This document shows, piece after piece, positions 1 to 6,727 of a stretch of DNA of 10,505 nt (position 1 is its first letter; each line of letters begins with the position of its first letter). The stretch is from an uncultured Erysipelotrichaceae bacterium (GTDB taxonomy: Bacteria > Bacillota_I > Bacilli_A > Erysipelotrichales > Erysipelotrichaceae). The stretch is from NCBI GenBank assembly GCA_937902945.1, contig CALEMD010000174.1, forward strand, positions 1-10,505. The letters are read 5' to 3'. A program made the translations under genes and the position numbers. A model generated the notes under the pieces. The model was given only the letters and a program-made list of their open reading frames with translations, was not told where the DNA came from and did not search any database.

Positions 1-671
1 TTTGCATAAACATAGATGGAAATATTGGAAACTCCAGGACCGGTCGTGAACATGGAGATGACGAAGTCATCGAATGACATCGAGAATGCGACCAGTGCTC
101 CAGAGATAATCCCAGGTTTGATCTGCGGGATAATCACCTTATACAGAGCCTGCATCGGTGTACAGCCTAGATCCATAGCAGCTTCAGCTATATTGCTGTC
201 CAACTGCCTGACTTTTGGCATGACACTGAGTATCACATAGGGAATACAGAATGCTATATGGGCAAGCACCATAGTTGTAAAGCCCGTTTCAATACGGAGT
301 GAGGTAAACATCAGCATGAATCCGATGGCTGTAACAATCTCCGGATTCAGCATTGGCAGGTTATTGACCTGATTGACCAGTTCTCTGACTGCTCTTCTGC
401 TTTTTGAAAGTCCAATGGCTGTAATAGTACCAGCAATCGTAGATACAACAGTCGCAATCACTGCACATAGAACCGTATAGCCGATTGCTTCCATAATGGA
501 GCGGGTCGCAAACATCTTCTCATACCACTTCAGTGAGAATCCGGTAAAGTTGGTTAATGACTTGCTGGAATTGAAGCTGAAGAATACTACATAGAGAATC
601 GGCAGATAGAAGAACGCCAGGACCAGTATCAGATACAGGCGCTTGCCGATGCTGATTTTCTTTCTTTCCAT
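1..671 (-). CDS. potC: Spermidine/putrescine ABC transporter permease PotC (3' end cut off by window edge)
   Basis: Inner permease subunit of a polyamine importer, forming the membrane channel with PotB. The reading frame starts at an ATG at 671 and stays open for 223 codons to the left edge, so roughly 40 C-terminal residues are missing against a usual 260 or so. Hydrophobic segments lie at about residues 11-32, 63-88, 107-125, 131-152 and 187-208. The EAA loop that docks onto the ATPase is at about 162-190 (EAAMDLG, then IIPQIKPGIISG). The conserved SFDDFVIS stretch follows at 199-206 and is typical of PotC. The start shares one base with the potB stop (TGATG), and an AAGGAGG site lies 10 nt upstream inside potB, so translation is probably coupled. 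The binding protein PotD is expected beyond the left edge but is not visible. Confidence 0.95.
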   Translation of the reverse strand, partial: MERKKISIGKRLYLILVLAFFYLPILYVVFFSFNSSKSLTNFTGFSLKWYEKMFATRSIMEAIGYTVLCAVIATVVSTIAGTITAIGLSKSRRAVRELVNQVNNLPMLNPEIVTAIGFMLMFTSLRIETGFTTMVLAHIAFCIPYVILSVMPKVRQLDSNIAEAAMDLGCTPMQALYKVIIPQIKPGIISGALVAFSMSFDDFVISMFTTGPGVSNISIYVYA

Positions 672-1456
672 CAGTCATCCGCCTCCTTGCTCTGTCTGTC
701 AATCTTGCGGGTAATGAACATGGAGATCAGAATAATAACAGCCATGATCAGACTGATTGCCGAACCGAAGTTCCAATCTCCTGTAGAAATGAAGTAATCT
801 TCAATCAGGTTGCCGATCAGCACATAATCTCCGCCTCCCAATAGTTTTGGAATGAAGAAGCTTGATACAGCCGGCAGGAATACAAGTGTAATGCCGCTGA
901 TGACACCAGGCAGAGAAAGCGGCAGAATAACTCTTTTGAATGTCTGTTTGGAATCTGCACCGAGATCTTCTGCGGCAACAATCAGATTCTGATCCATCTT
1001 TGATAAAGAAGTATAGATCTGCAGAATCATGAATGGCAGGAAGTTGTATACCATGCCTACATATACCTTGATCTCACTGCTGAGGCCGAAGTTAGAGAGA
1101 ATGCCGCGCCATGCATAGGTGCGCACAAGCATATTGATCCACATCGGCAGTGTCAGCATCAATACCATCAGAGCCTGTGAATTCGGTTTAAGCTTGGCAA
1201 TGATATAGGCAGTCGGATATCCGATTGCTATGCAGATCAGTGTAGTGATAACAGCCATCTTCAAAGAACGCCATAGCACACTTGGAAATATGGAATCCTG
1301 GAAGAATCTGGTAAAATTGCTGAGGGTAAACTGCAGTGTCAGTACATCATTTCCTTTGGTGGTGAATGCATATAGAACAATCAGCAGCATCGGCAGTACA
1401 ATCATTGCCGCCATCCATACCATATATGGATAAACCATGCGGTTGAAACTCTTCAT
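671..1456 (-). CDS. potB: Spermidine/putrescine ABC transporter permease PotB
   Basis: Membrane permease of the polyamine importer, 261 residues. About six hydrophobic segments can be seen near residues 8-31, 64-86, 95-115, 131-151, 183-205 and 232-249. The EAA cytoplasmic loop is at about 160-188 (AAEDLGADSKQTF, then ILPLSLPGVISG). FIPKLLGGGD and the IGNLIEDYF stretch at 214-222 are typical of PotB. I chose the ATG at 1456. A TTG one codon upstream (1459) is in frame, but the ATG is better placed behind a GGGGTG Shine-Dalgarno site that overlaps the potA stop codon. Only 6 nt separate it from potA, and its stop overlaps the potC start. Position in the operon and length are ordinary for the family. 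Confidence 0.95.
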   Translation of the reverse strand: MKSFNRMVYPYMVWMAAMIVLPMLLIVLYAFTTKGNDVLTLQFTLSNFTRFFQDSIFPSVLWRSLKMAVITTLICIAIGYPTAYIIAKLKPNSQALMVLMLTLPMWINMLVRTYAWRGILSNFGLSSEIKVYVGMVYNFLPFMILQIYTSLSKMDQNLIVAAEDLGADSKQTFKRVILPLSLPGVISGITLVFLPAVSSFFIPKLLGGGDYVLIGNLIEDYFISTGDWNFGSAISLIMAVIILISMFITRKIDRQSKEADD

Positions 1457-1462
1457 CAAGCC

Positions 1463-3034
1463 TCACCCCATCTTTCTCATGACGTGAATGTCTTCCGGTG
1501 AGAAGTTCAGACCGATTCTCTGTCCTTCTTCATAGTGATCCGTAGTTTCAATCTTCAGTTCACGTCCCTGCGTCGAGAAGGTAATAGGATAATCTCCTTC
1601 TGTTATATCCTCATCATCGAAATCATACTTTACATCCCAGATTTCAACTTTAGACTCATCATCGAGGTTCCAAGCTGTAGCATTTGCCCAGCGCTTCAGA
1701 TCAGTATCCAGGGCAACAGATTCCTTGATTTCATCTATTGTCTTGTAGAAGTCAAATGCCTGCACACCTTCTTCATTGGATATATCTTCCGTATATTCAG
1801 GGTTGGTGACCGCAATCTTAATGGTGATGCTTGTTCCTTTATCTGTCGCAAATGTACAGTTGTAGGAACCTACCTTCTCTTCTACCTTATAGTCAACAGT
1901 AGTCAGAGATACATCGCTTTCCTCTTCGTCTTCATTCCATGCATGGGCATTGGCACGGGCAATAACTTCCGCATCACTCAGTGTCGGCACATCTTCAAGA
2001 TCCATATAGAAGGAAGAAGCAGAGATCATTTCCTTTGCCTCCTTATTCTCAATATCCCGATTCTGTGTTACATGCATAATGACCGTCTTGCTTGTACCGC
2101 TTGATGTCTCAGCAACCACTTCATAATGCACGCCTTTGAATAGCACTGATTTGACTTCGCCATTCAGTTTGCCCTTGTTGCGGGGAACAATATCAATGTC
2201 TTCCGGGCGGATCATGATATCCACCTGCTCATCAGTATGGAAGCCATGATCTGTGCATTCATAGTCCACATCATCAAAGTTGACTAGGTAATCCTTCTTC
2301 ATAGTGCCGTCGATGATATTGGAATCTCCGATAAACCTTGCGCAGTATTCATTGATCGGCTCATTGTATACTTCTATCGGTGTGCCGATCTGTTCGATTT
2401 CACCATTCTGCATAATGACGATCTTATCAGACATGGTCAGTGCTTCTTCCTGATCATGGGTGACAAATATAAAGGTAATGCCTACCTCTTCCTGAATGCG
2501 CTTGAGTTCAAGCTGCATTTCTTTTCTAAGGTTCTTATCCAGAGCTCCCAGCGGTTCATCAAGAAGAAGAACTTTCGGTTCATTGACCAAGGCTCTTGCT
2601 ATGGCAACACGCTGCTGCTGACCGCCGGAAAGAAGTGTAACATCTCTTTTTGCATATCCTTCCAGGCCTACCAGTGACAGCATTCTGTATACTTTCTGAT
2701 CGATGATGTCCTTTGGCTGCTTCTTCAGTTTCAGACCGAAGGCAATATTCCCATATACATCCAGATGCGGAAACAGTGCATATCTCTGGAATACTGTTTT
2801 GATATCTCTTTTATAGGCAGGCACTCCGGCAATATCCTCGCCATCAAAGATAATATGTCCTTCTGTCGCATCCAGAAATCCGCCAAGAATTCTGAGCAGT
2901 GTTGTCTTGCCGCAGCCGGAAGGTCCCAGCAGCGTCACAAATTCATTTTCATAGATATCCAGGCTGATTCCCTTAAGTACAACCTGTGATCCAAATGTCT
3001 TAACAATATTCTGAAACTGTATCAGTTTTTTCAT
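1463..3034 (-). CDS. potA: Spermidine/putrescine ABC transporter ATP-binding protein PotA with an unusual TOBE insertion
   Basis: Cytoplasmic ATPase that powers polyamine uptake through PotB and PotC, 523 residues. The ABC domain (about 1-235) is intact: Walker A GPSGCGKTT at 37-45, Q-loop Gln83, signature LSGGQQQR at 135-142, Walker B VLLLDEP at 155-161 and switch His193. A TOBE-like regulatory region follows (IRPEDI at 275-280) and ends in the usual EEGQRIGLNFSPEDIHVM at 502-519. PotA proteins are normally about 350-380 residues. Here residues of about 326-490 are an extra acidic segment made of two related repeats, inserted between TOBE strands. An in-frame start 22 codons upstream (3100) would overlap the regulator gene. 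The ATG at 3034 has AGAAGGGG 6 nt upstream and begins with the expected MKKLIQFQNIVKTF, so I use it. The catalytic core looks functional; the role of the insertion is unknown. Confidence 0.95.
   Translation of the reverse strand: MKKLIQFQNIVKTFGSQVVLKGISLDIYENEFVTLLGPSGCGKTTLLRILGGFLDATEGHIIFDGEDIAGVPAYKRDIKTVFQRYALFPHLDVYGNIAFGLKLKKQPKDIIDQKVYRMLSLVGLEGYAKRDVTLLSGGQQQRVAIARALVNEPKVLLLDEPLGALDKNLRKEMQLELKRIQEEVGITFIFVTHDQEEALTMSDKIVIMQNGEIEQIGTPIEVYNEPINEYCARFIGDSNIIDGTMKKDYLVNFDDVDYECTDHGFHTDEQVDIMIRPEDIDIVPRNKGKLNGEVKSVLFKGVHYEVVAETSSGTSKTVIMHVTQNRDIENKEAKEMISASSFYMDLEDVPTLSDAEVIARANAHAWNEDEEESDVSLTTVDYKVEEKVGSYNCTFATDKGTSITIKIAVTNPEYTEDISNEEGVQAFDFYKTIDEIKESVALDTDLKRWANATAWNLDDESKVEIWDVKYDFDDEDITEGDYPITFSTQGRELKIETTDHYEEGQRIGLNFSPEDIHVMRKMG
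1538..2017 (-). repeat. Tandem protein-level repeat encoded within potA (two Ig-like or beta-rich units)
   Basis: Two consecutive related units are encoded, residues of about 340-410 (bases 1805-2017) and 427-499 (bases 1538-1756). Matching landmarks recur at 87-91 residue spacing: FY at 342/429, ANAHAWN at 361-367 against ANATAWN at 450-456, then GSYNCTF at 389-395 against GDYPITF at 480-486. The alternating hydrophobic strands and the G-Y-x-x-T-F motif resemble small beta-sandwich repeats seen in Gram-positive surface proteins, which would be odd in a cytoplasmic ATPase. That resemblance is from memory of the pattern and has not been tested by a profile search. Confidence 0.75.
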
Positions 3035-3040
3035 AGTCTT

Positions 3041-3048
3041 CCCCTTCT
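3041..3048 (-). promoter_or_regulatory. Shine-Dalgarno site that fixes the potA start
   Basis: AGAAGGGG lies 6 nt upstream of the ATG at 3034, inside the 25-bp gap after the regulator stop codon. It favours this ATG over the longer in-frame start at 3100, which has no such site and would begin inside the upstream gene. Confidence 0.8.
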
Positions 3049-3059
3049 GTCTCAGCGTC

Positions 3060-3599
3060 TTAGAATATAGGCGGTGTGCTGATCCAGAGTATCTTCGCAC
3101 TCTGGCTGCTTCTGTTAATCAGATAATGTGCTTCATTGCCCTGCAGGTAGAATGTCTGTCCCTTGCGAACCGTTATGCCCTTGCGGTCCAGGCCTTTGCA
3201 TAATGCTATTCTGCCCTGCAGCACATAGCCAATCTCTTCGCCTTCATGCGGGTCGATCGTTTTACTTCGTGCAGATGGCTTCAATTCGAGGAGAATCGGT
3301 TCCATTCTGTTCTTCTGTGCATTCGGTACAATCCAATGGATCGTGTATCCTTCCTGCTCATCTGTAAACTCATCATCCAGGCTGAATACCACTTTTGCGT
3401 CTGTGTCATCACGGAAGAAATCCGACATGCTCATGCCCAGTGCTTCCGCAATATCTTCCAGTGTCTGAATGGATGGAGATGTCTTGTCTCTTTCCAACTG
3501 AGACAGGAATCCTTTTGTCAGTTCTGTGCGTGATGCCAGTTCTTCCAGGGAAAGATCATTCATGATTCTCAGCTGCTTAACCCGTCTGCCTATATCCAT
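3060..3599 (-). CDS. XRE-family HTH transcriptional regulator with C-terminal cupin domain, probable polyamine-operon regulator
   Basis: DNA-binding regulator of 179 residues, the standard length for the XRE-cupin (PuuR-like) group. An HTH_3 domain covers about residues 5-61 (LSLEELASRTELTKGFLSQLE at 17-37 holds the helix-turn-helix). A cupin_2 domain covers about 104-176 (HEGEEIGYVLQGRIAL at 118-133, then a Gly-Gln stretch and HYL). In this group the cupin domain is thought to sense a small ligand. Position immediately upstream of potABC suggests that it controls polyamine uptake and its own expression. Upstream in-frame ATGs at 3644 and 3605 exist, but the AAAGGGG site at 3607-3613 is correctly spaced (7 nt) only for the ATG at 3599. 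Two palindromes flank its promoter. Whether it represses or activates cannot be read from the sequence. Confidence 0.9.
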   Translation of the reverse strand: MDIGRRVKQLRIMNDLSLEELASRTELTKGFLSQLERDKTSPSIQTLEDIAEALGMSMSDFFRDDTDAKVVFSLDDEFTDEQEGYTIHWIVPNAQKNRMEPILLELKPSARSKTIDPHEGEEIGYVLQGRIALCKGLDRKGITVRKGQTFYLQGNEAHYLINRSSQSAKILWISTPPIF

Positions 3600-3606
3600 T
3601 TCCATG

Positions 3607-3613
3607 CCCCTTT
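3607..3613 (-). promoter_or_regulatory. Shine-Dalgarno site of the XRE-cupin gene
   Basis: AAAGGGG ends 7 nt before the ATG at 3599. It is only 1 nt from the ATG at 3605 and downstream of the ATG at 3644, so it decides in favour of the 3599 start. Confidence 0.75.
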
Positions 3614-3614
3614 C

Positions 3615-3631
3615 GTTTACTGTTACTAAAC
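3615..3631. promoter_or_regulatory. Candidate operator 1 (palindrome in the leader of the XRE-cupin gene)
   Basis: On the plus strand the 17-mer reads GTTTAC-TGTTA-CTAAAC, an inverted repeat with half-sites GTTTA/TAAAC. It shares the half-site and the first nine bases (GTTTACTGT) with operator 2. It lies between the inferred transcription start and the Shine-Dalgarno site, where a bound repressor could block transcription. The transcript could also form a small hairpin here. Confidence 0.6.
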
Positions 3632-3662
3632 AAAATCTATCCAATACCTAAACCCAAGAATT

Positions 3663-3690
3663 ATTATATACAGGTGCATTGCTTTTGCAA
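3663..3690 (-). promoter_or_regulatory. Sigma-A-type promoter of the XRE-cupin/potABC operon
   Basis: On the minus strand a -35 element TTGCAA (3690-3685) and a -10 element TATAAT (3668-3663) are separated by 16 nt. The transcription start would be near 3656, about 57 nt upstream of the ATG at 3599. The -35 overlaps a small inverted repeat (ATTGC-N4-GCAAT, 3678-3691). Confidence 0.65.
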
Positions 3691-3707
3691 TAGTTTTTAA
3701 ACATTTT

Positions 3708-3724
3708 GTTTACTGTCTGTAAAC
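3708..3724. promoter_or_regulatory. Candidate operator 2 (perfect palindrome upstream of the -35)
   Basis: The 17-mer GTTTAC-TGTCT-GTAAAC is a perfect 6-bp inverted repeat with a 5-nt spacer. It lies 17 nt upstream of the -35 hexamer. It is the better match of a pair; operator 1 is centred 93 bp away on the other side of the promoter. The likely ligand is the XRE-cupin protein encoded just downstream, by position and symmetry only. Confidence 0.6.
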
Positions 3725-3736
3725 CTATTGCGGCAT

Positions 3737-3757
3737 AAGAAAACCCGCATTGCGGGT
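3737..3757 (-). terminator. Rho-independent terminator of the glycosyltransferase gene
   Basis: On the minus strand a 6-bp stem ACCCGC-AAT-GCGGGT (3757-3743) is followed by TTTTCTT. It lies 8 nt after the glycosyltransferase stop codon and insulates the gene from the regulator promoter downstream. Confidence 0.75.
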
Positions 3758-3765
3758 CCTTTGTT

Positions 3766-4641
3766 TCACTTTGATTCTTTCTGTCTCTGTATATAGCGGT
3801 TTGTGTACTCCTCAAACTGCCGTATTGTCTGGTTTTTGATTGCATCGAGAATGATTCCCGTCACTAAGAGAATCACTGCACTGACAAGAAGCACGTCATT
3901 CTGAATGCATAGCCCGATGATGCCTAGGACAAGCGCAATCATGAAGAAGAAGTAGAACGGTCTGTAGTTCTTGAATAGATCAAACAGTGTAACCAAAGCT
4001 CTATAGCCATCACGGAATGTATGCAGCTTGGAGAACGAGCCTTCCGGTCTGTCTCTGTATACAATCGGCACACTGGCAATCCGCATGCGGTAGACAAGGG
4101 CCGAAACGGTCATCTCTGTCTCTATCTCAAAGCCGCTGCTCATGATCGGTATGCATTTGACAAATTTCCTTGAGAACGCTCTGTATCCGGTCATGATATC
4201 TGTTACATTGCCATGAAACAGGAAGTTGATCAGTCGGCGGGTCATGCTGTTGCCGAAACTGTTCAGTCTTCTTTTATTCTCTTTGAAGTAAGTGCCATTG
4301 CTTAAGCGATCCCCAATGACCATATCCACATCTTCTTCAACAACCGGTCTGATCAATTCAGTGACCGCATCTGCGGGATAGGTATCATCGCCGTCAATCA
4401 TGACATAGACATCTGCTTCTATATCACGGAACATGGATCGAACTACATTTCCCTTGCCCTGCATCGGTTCTCGGCATACAATTGTGCCTGCTTCTCTGGC
4501 AATTTCTGCAGTCTTATCCGTTGAATTATTGTCATATACATAGATCCGTGCTTCCGGCAGTTCCTTCTGAAAATCCGTAATAACCTTGCGGACTGTCAGT
4601 TCTTCGTTGTAGCACGGTATCAGCACTGCAATTTCTGTCAT
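3766..4641 (-). CDS. Family 2 glycosyltransferase with two C-terminal membrane segments (DPM1/GtrB-like)
   Basis: Predicted membrane-associated sugar transferase of 291 residues. The GT-A domain starts at once (VLIPCYNEE at 6-14). The DNNSTDKT motif is at 37-44, the metal-binding MIDGDDTYP at 81-89, and the conserved DIMTGYRAFSR at 148-158 with GFEIETEM at 170-177. These are characteristic of polyprenyl-phosphate hexose synthases that move a sugar from a nucleotide donor to a lipid-phosphate carrier on the cytoplasmic face. Two hydrophobic helices at about 229-246 and 250-268 and a basic tail anchor it. The ATG at 4641 has AAAGGGG 6 nt upstream. It is monocistronic, bounded by the trxA terminator before it and its own terminator after it. 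The sugar and acceptor cannot be assigned, and no flippase or glycan cluster lies adjacent. Confidence 0.88.
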   Translation of the reverse strand: MTEIAVLIPCYNEELTVRKVITDFQKELPEARIYVYDNNSTDKTAEIAREAGTIVCREPMQGKGNVVRSMFRDIEADVYVMIDGDDTYPADAVTELIRPVVEEDVDMVIGDRLSNGTYFKENKRRLNSFGNSMTRRLINFLFHGNVTDIMTGYRAFSRKFVKCIPIMSSGFEIETEMTVSALVYRMRIASVPIVYRDRPEGSFSKLHTFRDGYRALVTLFDLFKNYRPFYFFFMIALVLGIIGLCIQNDVLLVSAVILLVTGIILDAIKNQTIRQFEEYTNRYIQRQKESK

Positions 4642-4688
4642 AGTATACCCCTTTGTTTACCTAGTAACTGTATCATACCCAAAGGCAT

Positions 4689-4725
4689 AAAAAAAGACAG
4701 TGCCTGTCATCTGACAGACACTGAC
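4689..4725 (-). terminator. Strong rho-independent terminator downstream of trxA
   Basis: On the minus strand an 11-bp stem (4723-4713 pairing with 4708-4698, one G-U pair) with loop AGAT is followed within two bases by seven T residues (4695-4689). It lies just after the trxA stop and would end the HAD-epimerase-nagB-trxA transcript. Confidence 0.9.
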
Positions 4726-4737
4726 TCATGATCTGAA

Positions 4738-5049
4738 TTAACGGATTTCCTGAACGAGCTTATCCAGTTCCGGCTGCGGATGAAAGCCGAGAGTCTTATT
4801 GACTTCCTTGCCCTCTTTGAATCCAATCAGTGTAGGAATGGACATGATGCCGTACATTGACGCAATCTCCGGGTTGTTGTCGACATTTACCTTTACAAAC
4901 TGAACGTCTGTATAAACCTTGGATAACGCCTCAACTACCGGTCCGGTCATCTTGCATGGTCCGCACCAGTCTGCATAGAAATCTACATATACGGATTTGT
5001 TGTCTTTCAGGATGTTTTCGTATTCTTCTTTTGTTTTTATGATTTGCAT
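4738..5049 (-). CDS. trxA: Thioredoxin
   Basis: Small cytoplasmic thiol-disulfide oxidoreductase of 103 residues, the normal thioredoxin length. The active site is the classical WCGPC at 28-32, preceded by VDFYAD. The cis-proline motif SIPTL follows at about 70-74, and the C-terminal helix ends LDKLVQEIR. The ATG at 5049 has GGAGGTG 7 nt upstream. The 57-bp gap to the upstream nagB stop shows no terminator, so read-through from nagB is likely, although a weak internal promoter cannot be excluded. A strong terminator follows. No thioredoxin reductase gene is in the window. The functional link to amino-sugar genes is not obvious and may be only positional. Confidence 0.95.
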   Translation of the reverse strand: MQIIKTKEEYENILKDNKSVYVDFYADWCGPCKMTGPVVEALSKVYTDVQFVKVNVDNNPEIASMYGIMSIPTLIGFKEGKEVNKTLGFHPQPELDKLVQEIR

Positions 5050-5106
5050 TTTTCTGCACCTCCATGATCATTATGTCATATTCTTCATGCAAGTACAGCA
5101 ATATGC

Positions 5107-5832
5107 CTAGAGTCTGCTGGCAGCTGCCCGGTCAAGAATAACCGTAACATCTGGGTGGTTCTGCAGAACACTTGCCGGGCAGTCTGTGGATACAGGACCC
5201 TTGATCATGCCATAGATGGCGTCTGCTTTATGATCGCTTGTCGCAATCACGATAATCTTCTTAGAACGCATGATTGTACCCAATCCCATAGTTATGGCGT
5301 GGGTAGGAACCTTGTTGATATCATCATCGAAGAAACGGGCATTGTCTTTGCGGGTAACCTCGGTCAGTTCCATCAGGTGCGTAACACTGTCAAGAGGTGT
5401 TCCCGGTTCATTGAATCCGATATGTCCATCGGCACCAATTCCCAGTACCTGCAGATCGACAGTATAGTCTTTCATCTGCTCTTCATACTTCAGGCATTCT
5501 GCCTCTTCATCTGTTCCATCTCCTACTGGAATGTGGATATTCTCTTCAGGAATGTCCAGACCATTGAACAGATTCTCATGCATGAAAGTCCAGTAGCTCT
5601 GATCGTGTGTACGGGAAATGCCTACATACTCATCCAGGTTGAATGTTACGCATTTGGCATAGGACGTTCCATTGCTTGAATGATCGGCGATCATCTTCTT
5701 ATACAGTCCAATCGGGCTTGATCCTGTTGCCAGACCTAATACAGGATTGTCCTTTTTCACTGTTTCTTTCATGATCTTGAATGCCTCGCGGCTTACTTCA
5801 TCATAATTCTCGGCAATAATAATGTTAAACAT
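5107..5832 (-). CDS. nagB: Glucosamine-6-phosphate deaminase
   Basis: Cytoplasmic enzyme converting glucosamine-6-phosphate to fructose-6-phosphate and ammonia, feeding amino sugars into glycolysis. The 241 residues fit the shorter Gram-positive NagB type, which lacks the C-terminal extension of the E. coli enzyme. The phosphate-binding LGLATGSSPIGLY is at 32-44, NLDEYVG with catalytic Asp67 at 65-71, and GIGADGHIGFNEPG at 131-144 with Asp135, His137 and Glu142 spaced as in E. coli (141, 143, 148). An in-frame ATG 11 codons upstream exists, but the ATG at 5832 has AGGGAGGG 5 nt before it and begins with the typical MFNIIIAENY. It lies 64 bp after the epimerase gene. No nagA lies next to it, and no obvious NagR-type operator was seen. 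Confidence 0.96.
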   Translation of the reverse strand: MFNIIIAENYDEVSREAFKIMKETVKKDNPVLGLATGSSPIGLYKKMIADHSSNGTSYAKCVTFNLDEYVGISRTHDQSYWTFMHENLFNGLDIPEENIHIPVGDGTDEEAECLKYEEQMKDYTVDLQVLGIGADGHIGFNEPGTPLDSVTHLMELTEVTRKDNARFFDDDINKVPTHAITMGLGTIMRSKKIIVIATSDHKADAIYGMIKGPVSTDCPASVLQNHPDVTVILDRAAASRL

Positions 5833-5896
5833 GCTTTCCCTCCCTATATTTGCGGTTTTCTTCACAAGTATCGTATCACTTTTCTATGACGAATGC

Positions 5897-6727
5897 TCAG
5901 CGGATCTCAATAGAATACGCAGTTGTGTAAATTTCGTGCGCATTTAAAACAATTGTGCCTTCTCTTTTCTCAAACGGCACTTCTGTTTTTTCTGTATCTC
6001 CATGGGAATGCCATGGTTCTATGCATATAAACGGTGCTTCCGGTTTTGTCCAGAAGGCCAGCCATCTGTATCCCTCAATGCCAACTGTGACGCTATGACT
6101 GCCGTCAGTCAGTGATACTTCTTTGCTGGCAGGATTCTCTTCAATGATTGTCTTCTGCAGAAGCTCTCTGTCAAGAGGGATGATCTTTTCATTGTTCATC
6201 TCTAGAACTCCGCTTTTGAATGTCTCCGGTGCACTGTATTCCAGGTGATAGTCACTGAACTGCTTGGAAGGATCAATCGGGCAGCTGAATGCTGGGTGCA
6301 GGCCGAAGTTGAAAGGCATGCTTTCATCATTGTCATTTGCTATCGTATATGAAATGCGCAGCTTTCTGCCTGCTAGTTCATAGGCAATATGCATTGTGAA
6401 ATGGAATGGATACTGCTTCAGGGTTTCTTCATTGTCTTTCAGTGTCATGACAATGCGACTGTCACTGTGTTCTGTACAGGTAAAGTCGCTGTGTCTGGCA
6501 AAGCCATGGTTGCCCATAGTATAGACATGGTCATGAATCACAATCTCCTTGTTCCATGTACTGCCAACCATTGGAAACAGGGTTGGATTGCGGCCTGACC
6601 AGAATGCAGGGTCTCCCTGCCACATGTACTCAAAGCCTGTGCTGCGATCCTTGAAACTGGTGATTTCGGATGCGTGTTCTGTGATCGATACGGATACTTC
6701 CTGATTCTGCATGCTGAATACTGTCAT
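5897..6727 (-). CDS. Aldose 1-epimerase family protein (LacX-like)
   Basis: Predicted cytoplasmic mutarotase-type sugar epimerase of 276 residues, similar in pattern to the LacX branch of the GalM family. The beta-sandwich fold motifs include NPTLFPMVG at 47-55, NHGFAR with His74, FGLHPAF with His144, and CIEPWHS with Glu237, the positions expected for the catalytic acid/base and sugar-binding residues. The exact substrate is unknown. The ATG at 6727 overlaps the HAD gene stop (ATGA) and has GGAGG 10 nt upstream. A longer in-frame start at 6775 would lie inside the HAD gene and is unlikely. The overlap with a sugar-phosphatase-type HAD gene and the nearby nagB suggest a shared role in hexose handling. 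Confidence 0.9.
   Translation of the reverse strand: MTVFSMQNQEVSVSITEHASEITSFKDRSTGFEYMWQGDPAFWSGRNPTLFPMVGSTWNKEIVIHDHVYTMGNHGFARHSDFTCTEHSDSRIVMTLKDNEETLKQYPFHFTMHIAYELAGRKLRISYTIANDNDESMPFNFGLHPAFSCPIDPSKQFSDYHLEYSAPETFKSGVLEMNNEKIIPLDRELLQKTIIEENPASKEVSLTDGSHSVTVGIEGYRWLAFWTKPEAPFICIEPWHSHGDTEKTEVPFEKREGTIVLNAHEIYTTAYSIEIR

Noticed and set aside
520..702. 60-codon minus-strand frame over the potB/potC junction
   Set aside because: It uses an ATG in the potC ribosome-site region but in the wrong frame, and contradicts the well-conserved PotB and PotC frames.
1535..2104. 189-codon plus-strand open frame antisense to potA
   Set aside because: It lies wholly opposite the potA repeat region, has no ribosome site or recognisable motif, and its composition is that of an antisense shadow.
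3034..3100. N-terminal extension of PotA from the start at 3100
   Set aside because: It would overlap the regulator gene, lacks a ribosome site and adds residues absent from the family, while the ATG at 3034 has an ideal site.
3648..3845. 65-codon minus-strand frame spanning the glycosyltransferase end and the regulator promoter
   Set aside because: It overlaps the glycosyltransferase in another frame and runs through its terminator and the -35/-10 elements of the next operon, with no supporting ribosome site.
4655..4668. GTTTAC-like sequence upstream of the glycosyltransferase as a third operator
   Set aside because: The half-sites are spaced 3 nt rather than 5 and the right half is GTAAC only, so it does not match the pair near the regulator.
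5155..5679. 174-codon plus-strand open frame antisense to nagB
   Set aside because: nagB on the other strand is unmistakable, and this frame has no domain features or ribosome site.
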